Source of the DNA: Syntrophaceae bacterium UBA1411
GTDB lineage: Bacteria > Desulfobacterota > Syntrophia > Syntrophales > Smithellaceae
Length of the DNA: 5,490 bases
Direction of reading: 5' to 3'
NCBI GenBank assembly: GCA_002304995.1
Contig: DBPV01000128.1
Coordinates: 1-5,490 of the forward strand
The notes below the pieces were generated by a model that ran no database searches, had not been told where the DNA came from, and saw only the letters and a program-made list of their open reading frames with translations. The position numbers and the translations under genes were made by a program. Shown in pieces: positions 1 through 5,490 of this stretch. The first letter of the stretch is position 1; each line of letters opens with the position of its first letter.

Positions 1-71
1 GCCCGGTAGGATTCGAACCTACGACCAACAGATTCGAAGTCTGCGACTCTATCCAGCTGAGCTACGGGCGC
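1..71 (-). tRNA. tRNA-Arg (anticodon UCG), 3' end cut by window edge
   Basis: Read on the minus strand, this folds as a cloverleaf. The 5' acceptor strand GCGCCCG (71 down to 65) is followed by a D arm with the usual TAGCTCAGCTGGATAGAG. The anticodon stem GCAGA/TCTGT encloses loop CTTCGAA, with anticodon TCG at 37-35, which reads the Arg codon CGA (CGN family if the wobble base is modified). The T arm is GTAGG-TTCGAAT-CCTAC. Only five bases of the 3' acceptor strand (CGGGC) lie inside the window. The last two acceptor bases, the discriminator and CCA fall outside, which would bring the full gene to 77 bases, the same as the other Arg gene here. It is the most downstream tRNA seen in this operon, and more genes or the terminator may follow beyond position 1. 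Confidence 0.96.
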
Positions 72-90
72 GTAGTTTCAAATACCAAAA

Positions 91-168
91 TGGGGTGAGT
101 GAAGGGGTTCGAACCCTCGACCTCCGGGGCCACAACCCGGCACTCTGACCAGCTGAGCTACACCCACC
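91..168 (-). tRNA. tRNA-His (anticodon GUG)
   Basis: Minus-strand cloverleaf with acceptor GTGGGTG pairing to CACTCAC (one G-U pair). The anticodon stem CCGGG/CCCGG holds loop TTGTGGC, with anticodon GTG at 133-131. The T arm is GAGGG-TTCGAAC-CCCTT. The CCA end is encoded (93-91). Two histidine-specific identity elements are visible: an extra G at position -1 (complement of base 168) and C as discriminator base 73 (complement of base 94), which pair in bacterial tRNA-His and are recognised by HisRS. I therefore place the 5' end at 168, including G-1. It lies 10 bases after tRNA-Arg(UCU) and 19 bases before tRNA-Arg(UCG), so the three are probably cut from one precursor. Confidence 0.97.
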
Positions 169-178
169 ATTTTCGTCT

Positions 179-255
<77 letters not shown>

Positions 256-284
256 ATTCTATATCTGCACCAAAAAGAGAAAGC

Positions 285-313
285 CTAATATCCCCTCTTC
301 ATTTTTTTGTCAA
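285..313 (-). promoter_or_regulatory. Probable sigma70 promoter of the tRNA operon
   Basis: On the minus strand there is a perfect -35 box TTGACA (313-308), a 17-base spacer, and the -10 candidate TATTAG (290-285, 4 of 6 matches to TATAAT). Spacing and placement suit a tRNA operon: transcription would begin near 278 and leave a short leader for RNase P to remove before the mature 5' end at 255. The -35 box begins 16 bases after the stop codon of the upstream minus-strand gene. Confidence 0.6.
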
Positions 314-329
314 GATCAAAACGTATTTT

Positions 330-2027
330 TCAGCGCACATAGCCGGCAATTCCGTCAAAACGGTAATTTTTTTTGAATCCCGGCAGGCCCTTGGGGTTCG
401 TGGAATAGTAATGCCGGCCCGTTTTCGGATTATACCACCGGTAAAGCTCCCGCGTGTTGGTCAGCCGGGACGTCGCGATATTGCCGATGGCGCCTTCATA
501 CACGTAGCCGTCGAGTCTTTTGCCGCCGCCTGCGCGGTCGTAATGATAATAATGGTCTTTCAACAGCGGATTGTACCACCGGTGAAAGCTCATCGTGCCG
601 GGAGTCTGCGGCGCGAAAAGGCGGAAGGCGATGCCTTCCTTGATGTAGCCGTTCTGGATGAGCCTTCTGGCCTCCGACTGGGGATCGGCCGTGAACAGAT
701 AATCCATGTCCAGCGTATAGAGAAAAATATCGATCACTTTCTGAGAGGTATCGGAGAGAACATCGACGAACACCTCGGCGATTTCCTCGCCGGCATTGGA
801 TCGAAAGACAATCTGGTCTCCGTAATAGCCGGGAGCAAGATTGGCTGTGTCGACTTTGACGTTGATATAATCCTTTTCGCTTTGCGTGGTTCCCGAATTG
901 GGAAAAACGGTGATCCACCCGCGGGGGCCGCGCAGAATGTCCCTGCCGAACACCTTCACGCCTTCCAGTTCGAGCGACCCGTCCCGAATGACAATTGTGA
1001 GCGTGTGCGGACCGTCCGCCAATCCCTCGGCGATCAGCAGTTCCTTCTTTTCCCATTCTCCGGAAAGGACGTCCGGCAGGTTCAGCAGGACTTCATCGAG
1101 ATACACCAAACAGTTGCCGTCTTCCGTGTGCGACTGCAGAAAGACGCTGATGCCGGTGCCGCGGAAACGGAACTTCAAAGCGCCGGCTGCGCCCATGCTC
1201 ACGGGGTAGCCGTTTTTTTCCGCCCAGCGTCCGATGAGTTCCATCGCGTCCTTGAGGTGCTCCGGGACCGCGTATCGCCCCGGCTCGGATATCATTTCAT
1301 TCTGAAAGGAAAAATATCTTTCTCTCTCGGGTCCGCGGGCCGCTGCGGCTGCGCCCGTCTGCTGCGGCATGACCGTCCATTTCAGCATTTCCCTTCCCTT
1401 GTTGGTCAATTCGATCCGTTTGGAAAGAATTTTACCCGGCAGCTGGGCCCCCAGATCGAGGCGCTGCGGATTTAAATTGATCGACGGCGTTTCCTGCCGC
1501 GCGGGAATGCGAAAATCGACGAAAATGGTTCTCTGTCCGCCGGCAGAGGCCAGACGAATCGCCTTGCGGTGCACGCCGGCCTTCAAATCCTTCTGGCAGA
1601 CGGTTTCCTTTCCTCCTGACTGCATTTTCAGCCGGGTGGTAAAAACAGGCACGCCCGATTTATCTCCAGGCGCCTGGTCTTTGATTTCCGCCACCATCAG
1701 TTCCAGATGCAGCGGGGACGGTTCCTCGCTCACGTTTCCGCGCAGGGCGCGGGAGGCGCCTTCCCAATCCTCCGGACAGAAAGCGGACCAGTCCATACTG
1801 CCGGGCGCGATATTCTTCAGGCTGAAATCCCCCATGGCCGTTTCCCCGGGATGGACCACGCCGAAGTCGATTTCGCGCGGCGTCACGGTCAGGACGGGAC
1901 GCTGGTCGGCGCTATAAGGCGACGGTTTTCCGGTTTGAAGATTCGTCTCCGTTCGGGCGTGAAGATCGGCGGTAGCGATCATCAGCAAGACAAACAGCAG
2001 TGCCGCAGCAACCCTTTTATTGACCAT
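330..2027 (-). CDS. Exported protein of unknown function with Ig-like (ASH/BACON-type) units and C-terminal DUF5648-like repeats
   Basis: The protein has 565 residues. Residues 1-24 form a Sec signal peptide: a basic start (NKR), a hydrophobic core (AAALLFVLLMIA) and an LHA cleavage site. There is no lipobox cysteine, so it is probably periplasmic or released. Two related Ig-like units follow. One starts at 46 (LTVTPREIDFG.V.PGE), and the other starts at 183 (INLNPQRLDLG...PGK) and continues through LTNKGREMLKW (207-217). The matching second half of a BACON-type domain appears only at 370-424 (GWITVFPNSGT, then APGYYG, then IVFRSNAGEE). Residues about 233-362 between them look like a separate beta-rich module (FRGTGISVFL, CLVYLDEV, GPHTLTIVI). 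The C-terminus (about 429-565) has DUF5648-like repeats: LFTADPQSEA, GYIKEGIAFRLF, then HRWYNP..KDHYY and YRWYNPKTGRHYY. GAGG ends 5 bases before the ATG and supports this start. No catalytic motif is evident. Such domains usually serve adhesion, glycan binding or as surface scaffolds, but no role can be assigned here. Confidence 0.85.
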   Translation of the reverse strand: MVNKRVAAALLFVLLMIATADLHARTETNLQTGKPSPYSADQRPVLTVTPREIDFGVVHPGETAMGDFSLKNIAPGSMDWSAFCPEDWEGASRALRGNVSEEPSPLHLELMVAEIKDQAPGDKSGVPVFTTRLKMQSGGKETVCQKDLKAGVHRKAIRLASAGGQRTIFVDFRIPARQETPSINLNPQRLDLGAQLPGKILSKRIELTNKGREMLKWTVMPQQTGAAAAARGPERERYFSFQNEMISEPGRYAVPEHLKDAMELIGRWAEKNGYPVSMGAAGALKFRFRGTGISVFLQSHTEDGNCLVYLDEVLLNLPDVLSGEWEKKELLIAEGLADGPHTLTIVIRDGSLELEGVKVFGRDILRGPRGWITVFPNSGTTQSEKDYINVKVDTANLAPGYYGDQIVFRSNAGEEIAEVFVDVLSDTSQKVIDIFLYTLDMDYLFTADPQSEARRLIQNGYIKEGIAFRLFAPQTPGTMSFHRWYNPLLKDHYYHYDRAGGGKRLDGYVYEGAIGNIATSRLTNTRELYRWYNPKTGRHYYSTNPKGLPGFKKNYRFDGIAGYVR

Positions 2028-2085
2028 GACAACCTCGCGTGATGAAATGCGGTTCTCTTAGCGCAAAGATCCGTTTAACGCAATG

Positions 2086-2125
2086 ATTTTAAAATACTTG
2101 ACACAGACGATCAAGAAGATGTAAC
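2086..2125 (+). promoter_or_regulatory. Possible dprA promoter with AT-rich upstream palindrome
   Basis: A perfect -35 box TTGACA lies at 2098-2103. The best -10 candidate is TGTAAC at 2120-2125 (4 of 6 matches, 16-base spacer); TAACGT at 2122 with an 18-base spacer is a weaker alternative. The start of transcription would fall near 2132, giving a leader of about 30 bases. Directly upstream is the perfect 10-base palindrome ATTTTAAAAT (2086-2095), which could act as an UP element or be chance AT richness. The rest of this 133-base divergent region (2028-2160) contains only a weak minus-strand promoter candidate for the exported-protein gene (TTGCGT, 17 bases, TAAGAG), which I do not list separately. 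Confidence 0.4.
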
Positions 2126-2160
2126 GTTTTCCCGAATTTTCAGTTTCCGGCGTCCTCGCG

Positions 2161-3351
2161 ATGGAAACGGAAAAAGATGCCTATTTGAATAACCCGATGA
2201 TTGACGAAAACGTGAAATACTGGATGGCTTTAAAGTCCATCGAGGGGGTCGGCAATGCGCTTTTCGAAGCGCTGCTGGACCGCTTCGGCTCGCCCGCCGC
2301 CGTGTTTGACGCGGATCGCCGTGCTCTTGCAGCCGTCGCCGGTTGCGGCGCAAAAATCGCCGACGCCATCGTTTCCTTCCGCGACGAAGACGGGATTCTG
2401 CGCCGGCTGGAAGCGCTTGAGCGCATGGGCGCTTCCGTGATAACGATCGCAGACGAGGCCTACCCTTCCCTCTTGCGCAACATTTTCGACCGGCCGGTTC
2501 TGCTGTATGTAAAGGGACAATTGAAAAAGGACGATATTCCGGTGGCCATTGTCGGTTCCCGTCACGCCAGCCCTTACGGACGGTACGCCACGGACAAAAT
2601 CAGCCGCGCTCTGGCGCTCAAGGGCGTCGCGGTCACAAGCGGCATGGCGCGGGGGATTGACGCCTGCGCGCACCGCGGCGCATTGGCCGCACGCGGACGG
2701 ACGCTCGCCGTTTTGGGCAGCGGCCTGGATGTCGTTTATCCTCCCGAAAATGAAAAACTGTTTTCGGAAATTACTGAGCAGGGAGCGGTCCTCACCGAAT
2801 ATCCTCCGCACACGCAGCCCCTGCCGCATCATTTTCCGTCTCGCAACCGCATCATCAGCGGTTTATCCTACGGCGTCGTCGTCGTGGAAGCGGGAGAAAA
2901 AAGCGGATCGCTCATCACGGCCAGACTGGCGATGGAACAGGGCCGCGAGGTCTTCGCCATTCCCGGTCCGATCGACGCAGCTTCTTCGCGCGGCGCCCAT
3001 CACCTGATCCGACAGGGCGCCAAGCTGATCGAAAACGCCGACGACATTGTTGAAGAAATTCTTCCTCAGGTGCCCCTGACGGCATCGGCGCCGCCGGCTG
3101 ATGCTGAAGCGGGTGGCGAGAAACAATCAAAGGATGCATCCGCTGAACTGAGGTCCGGCGGAAACCAAGCGCCGCTGGCCGAACGGGAGAAAACCGTTCT
3201 GGCTTTGGTTTCACACGACAAAATTCATGCCGACGATCTCATTGCCGGCTCCGGCATGCCGGCCGCCGATGTCTTGAGCGTTCTCATTCATCTGGAATTA
3301 AAAGGATTTGTTGTCCAGCACCCCGGCAAGTATTTTTCTTTGACAAAATAA
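2161..3351 (+). CDS. dprA: DNA-processing protein DprA (Smf family)
   Basis: DprA binds single-stranded DNA and loads RecA onto it during natural transformation. It is also kept in many bacteria not known to be competent. The 396-residue length is typical of the longer three-part form. Residues 18-100 form a helical N-terminal region with helix-hairpin-helix character (ALKSIEGVGNALFEALLDRFGS, then VAGCGAKIADAI). Residues about 100-300 form the Rossmann-like core, with VAIVGSR (128-134), SGMARGID (160-167), LGSGLDVVYPPEN (185-197), FPSRNRIISGLS (225-236), EKSGSLITA (246-254) and AIPGPID (266-272). A low-complexity linker (302-340) leads to a C-terminal winged-helix domain (341-394, ending LELKGFVVQHPGKYFSL). 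All core motifs are intact. ATG 2161 is the first in-frame start after a stop at 2122, but no Shine-Dalgarno site precedes it. ATG 2197 is an alternative that loses no conserved motif. The gene is followed after 60 bases by topA on the same strand. Confidence 0.96.
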   Translation: METEKDAYLNNPMIDENVKYWMALKSIEGVGNALFEALLDRFGSPAAVFDADRRALAAVAGCGAKIADAIVSFRDEDGILRRLEALERMGASVITIADEAYPSLLRNIFDRPVLLYVKGQLKKDDIPVAIVGSRHASPYGRYATDKISRALALKGVAVTSGMARGIDACAHRGALAARGRTLAVLGSGLDVVYPPENEKLFSEITEQGAVLTEYPPHTQPLPHHFPSRNRIISGLSYGVVVVEAGEKSGSLITARLAMEQGREVFAIPGPIDAASSRGAHHLIRQGAKLIENADDIVEEILPQVPLTASAPPADAEAGGEKQSKDASAELRSGGNQAPLAEREKTVLALVSHDKIHADDLIAGSGMPAADVLSVLIHLELKGFVVQHPGKYFSLTK

Positions 3352-3355
3352 TTTC

Positions 3356-3384
3356 TTTACAAAATGCCCTCATGCGACTATAGG
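3356..3384 (+). promoter_or_regulatory. Probable topA promoter
   Basis: The -35 box TTTACA (3356-3361, 5 of 6 matches) is followed by exactly 17 bases and the -10 box TATAGG (3379-3384, 4 of 6). It begins only 5 bases after the dprA stop codon. The segment after the -10 box, GGCGGCG (3385-3391), makes a GC-rich discriminator. Transcription would begin near 3391, leaving a leader of about 20 bases that carries the ribosome binding site. No terminator hairpin separates dprA from topA, so read-through from dprA is also likely. Confidence 0.5.
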
Positions 3385-3398
3385 GGCGGCGAATCACG

Positions 3399-3404
3399 AA
3401 GGAG
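3399..3404 (+). promoter_or_regulatory. Shine-Dalgarno site fixing the topA start
   Basis: AAGGAG ends 7 bases before ATG 3412, which is ideal spacing. A nearer ATG at 3407 overlaps this region but is in another frame and stops after six codons (ATG GTA TGT CCA ACT CAT TAA). The site therefore decides for ATG 3412, which also gives the conserved topoisomerase N-terminus. Confidence 0.85.
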
Positions 3405-3411
3405 AGATGGT

Positions 3412-5490
3412 ATGTCCAACTCATTAATTGTAGTGGAATCTCCCACAAAAGTTAAAACGATCAAGAAATTTCTGGGCAAGGATTTCAATGTTGTCGCTTC
3501 GATGGGGCACATCAAGGATCTGCCGAAAAGCACGCTGGGCATCGATCTTGAGAAGGACTTTGAACCGACCTATGATGTGATCGACACCAAAAAGAAAACC
3601 ATCGACGAGCTGAAGAAAGCCGCGAAGAAGGCCGAAAACATCTTTCTGGCGCCCGATCCCGACCGCGAAGGAGAAGCCATCGCCTGGCATATCGCCGACG
3701 TTATTGACGCCGGGAAAAACAAGAAAGTCCAGCGCGTGCTGTTCAACGATCTCACGCAAAAGACCGTTGTGGAAGCCATCAATCACCCGCTGGCCCTCGA
3801 TTTCGACAAATACGAAGCGCAGCAGACGCGCCGGATTCTGGACCGTCTGGTGGGCTATCAGATCAGCCCGGTCCTGTGGGATAAGGTAAAGCGTGGCTTA
3901 AGTGCCGGCCGTGTTCAGTCGGTCGCCGTGCGCATCATCTGCGAGCGCGAGGCAGAAATCGAAAAATTTCAACCTGAAGAATACTGGAATCTCGTGGCGC
4001 AGTTCGAGGGCTCGCAGCCTCCGCCCTTCGAAGCGAAACTGGCCAGGATCGACGGGAAAAAAGCCAAGGTCGGAAACGGGGAACAGGCCCGGATGCTTGC
4101 CGATGCCATCCGCCGGGCCTCTTTCAGCGTCGAGAAGCTGGAAAAGAAAGAAATCCGGCGCGCGGCCCTGCCTCCCTTCACCACCAGCAAACTCCAGCAG
4201 GAAGCATCCCGCTGGCTTCGCTTCTCCGCCAAGAAAACCATGAGCGTCGCCCAGAAATTGTATGAAGGCATTGAACTGGGAAAGGAAGGCTCCGTAGGGC
4301 TCATCACTTACATGCGAACCGACTCCTACCGGATTGCCGACGAGGCGCTCGCTGCAGTGCGCGACTACATTCGGGAAAATTATTCCGCCGAATATCTGCC
4401 GGCCAAACCGCACTTTTACAAAAACGCGCAAAAAACTCAGGATGCGCATGAAGCGATCCGCCCGTCGAGCATGGCTTACCGGCCGCAGGACATCAAAGAG
4501 TTTCTGACGGCCGAGCAGTTCAAGCTCTACCAACTCATCTGGAACCGTTTTGTCGCCAGTCAGATGAATCCGGCACTGCTCGATCAGACCACCATCGATA
4601 TCTCCGGCGCCGGCTGTACCTTCCGCGCTCAGGGGCAGATCATGAAATTCCCCGGTTTCACCAAAGTTTACACCGAGGGCAAAGACGAAAAGGATGAGGA
4701 GAACGGAAACGGAACGGACAAACTGCTGCCGGATCTGAAGGAAAATGAAGCGGTCCGTCTCTTGGGCCTGGACACGCAGCAGAAATTCACCCAGCCGCCG
4801 CCGCGCTTTTCCGAAGCGTCGCTCGTGCGTGAACTCGAGGAAAAAGGCATCGGCCGCCCCAGCACCTATGCCACAATTCTCTCCACGATCCAGGACCGGG
4901 AATACGTCCGCCTGGAAAAAGGAAAATTTTTTCCAACGGATCTGGGCAAAACGGTCACCGAGCTTCTGATCCATAGTTTTCCGACCGTTCTCGACCTCGC
5001 TTTCACGGCGGATATGGAAAACAAGCTCGACGCCATTGAAAACGGCGCCAACAAGCGCGTCGAAACCCTGCGGGAATTTTATGCGCTTTTTTCGCAGGAA
5101 CTGGAAAAGGCCAAAGAAGGAATGCGCAATGTCAAGCGCGAAGAGACGCCGACCGATCTGGTCTGCGAAAAATGCGGATCCCCAATGGTCATCAAATGGG
5201 GCAAAAACGGCCGCTTTCTCTGCTGTTCCAATTACCCGGAGTGTAAGAATACAATGAATTTCACCCATGACGAAAACGGCAAGGTTAAACACGTCGAAAC
5301 GCAAACCACCGACATTCCCTGCAGCAAATGCGGAAAGCCCATGCTGGTCAAGGAAGGCCGCTTCGGCACTTTTCTGGCCTGCTCCGGCTATCCCGAATGC
5401 AAAAACACGATGAATGCAGCCCGCAATGAAAACGGCGATATTGTCGCACAGGCGGCGCCGACTACCGATGAAGTCTGCGAACTGTGCGGG
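3412..5490 (+). CDS. topA: DNA topoisomerase I (type IA), 3' end beyond window
   Basis: This enzyme relaxes negatively supercoiled DNA by cutting one strand through a 5'-phosphotyrosine link, passing the other strand and resealing. It balances gyrase behind transcription and replication. In this window 693 codons are open, with no stop before the edge. The TOPRIM domain (1-125) shows IVVESPTK with Glu9 and the metal-binding DPDREGE motif (Asp82, Asp84, Glu86). The central domains carry QTRRILDRLVGYQ (138-150), GLSAGRVQSVAVRII (162-176) and LPPFTTSKLQQEA (253-265). The catalytic Tyr300 is in GLITYMRTDSYRI, codon at 4309-4311. QDAHEAIRPS (343-352) and EEKGIGRPSTYATI (476-489) complete the core. 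The C-terminus has zinc ribbons with Cys585/588/605/611 and Cys637/640/657/663, and a third begins at Cys689/692 where the window ends. A Lys/Glu/Asn-rich variable stretch lies at 422-435. The start is supported by AAGGAG 7 bases upstream. All key residues are present, so the enzyme should be active. Confidence 0.98.
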   Translation, partial: MSNSLIVVESPTKVKTIKKFLGKDFNVVASMGHIKDLPKSTLGIDLEKDFEPTYDVIDTKKKTIDELKKAAKKAENIFLAPDPDREGEAIAWHIADVIDAGKNKKVQRVLFNDLTQKTVVEAINHPLALDFDKYEAQQTRRILDRLVGYQISPVLWDKVKRGLSAGRVQSVAVRIICEREAEIEKFQPEEYWNLVAQFEGSQPPPFEAKLARIDGKKAKVGNGEQARMLADAIRRASFSVEKLEKKEIRRAALPPFTTSKLQQEASRWLRFSAKKTMSVAQKLYEGIELGKEGSVGLITYMRTDSYRIADEALAAVRDYIRENYSAEYLPAKPHFYKNAQKTQDAHEAIRPSSMAYRPQDIKEFLTAEQFKLYQLIWNRFVASQMNPALLDQTTIDISGAGCTFRAQGQIMKFPGFTKVYTEGKDEKDEENGNGTDKLLPDLKENEAVRLLGLDTQQKFTQPPPRFSEASLVRELEEKGIGRPSTYATILSTIQDREYVRLEKGKFFPTDLGKTVTELLIHSFPTVLDLAFTADMENKLDAIENGANKRVETLREFYALFSQELEKAKEGMRNVKREETPTDLVCEKCGSPMVIKWGKNGRFLCCSNYPECKNTMNFTHDENGKVKHVETQTTDIPCSKCGKPMLVKEGRFGTFLACSGYPECKNTMNAARNENGDIVAQAAPTTDEVCELCG

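Noticed and set aside
2040..2075. Minus-strand promoter TTGCGT-17-TAAGAG for the exported-protein gene
   Set aside because: The -10 box matches only 3 of 6 bases, which is not enough to list as a feature.
2230..2832. Minus-strand open frame of 200 codons opposite dprA
   Set aside because: It is antisense to the conserved DprA core, with no ribosome site or domain pattern; a codon-bias shadow.
3339..3368. Second TTGACA (3340-3345) at the end of dprA as a promoter
   Set aside because: No acceptable -10 box lies 16-18 bases downstream (the sequence there is AATGCC). The TTTACA/TATAGG pair is better placed.
3898..5304. Minus-strand open frame of 468 codons opposite topA
   Set aside because: It lies entirely within topA, whose motifs are unmistakable. 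Long antisense frames are expected where third positions are GC-rich, and this one shows no recognisable domain.

Overview
This is a bacterial chromosomal window of ordinary layout. It holds part of a tRNA operon, one exported protein of unknown function, and a dprA-topA pair. The coding DNA is moderately GC-rich with strong third-position GC. The tRNA genes encode their own CCA ends, and the promoters resemble sigma70 sites. The dprA-topA order and the close TopA and DprA sequences fit a Desulfobacterota (deltaproteobacterial, perhaps Syntrophales-like) genome. That placement rests on recalled gene order and sequence feel, not on a search.

Positions 1-255 carry three minus-strand tRNA genes, transcribed in the order Arg(UCU), His(GUG), Arg(UCG). 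The last one loses its 3' end at the window edge. A good promoter for them lies at 285-313, only 16 bases beyond the stop codon of the next gene. Positions 330-2027 (minus) encode a 565-residue secreted protein. It has a signal peptide, two Ig-like units of ASH/BACON type, a probable beta-sandwich module apparently inserted into the second unit, and C-terminal DUF5648-like repeats. Its function is unknown, and it is the least ordinary item here.

A 133-base divergent intergenic region (2028-2160) separates it from dprA (2161-3351, plus), which encodes a complete DNA-processing protein A. After a 60-base gap holding a clear promoter and a strong Shine-Dalgarno site comes topA (3412 to the window end, plus). 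This is type IA DNA topoisomerase I, with the catalytic tyrosine and TOPRIM acidic residues intact and at least three zinc-ribbon motifs. The third is cut by the window edge.

dprA and topA are both DNA-metabolism genes: single-strand DNA handling with RecA loading, and removal of negative supercoils. They are co-oriented, but topA appears to have its own promoter. I found no CRISPR array, insertion sequence, attachment site or defence system. The only candidates for something undescribed are the architecture of the exported protein and details of local regulation.
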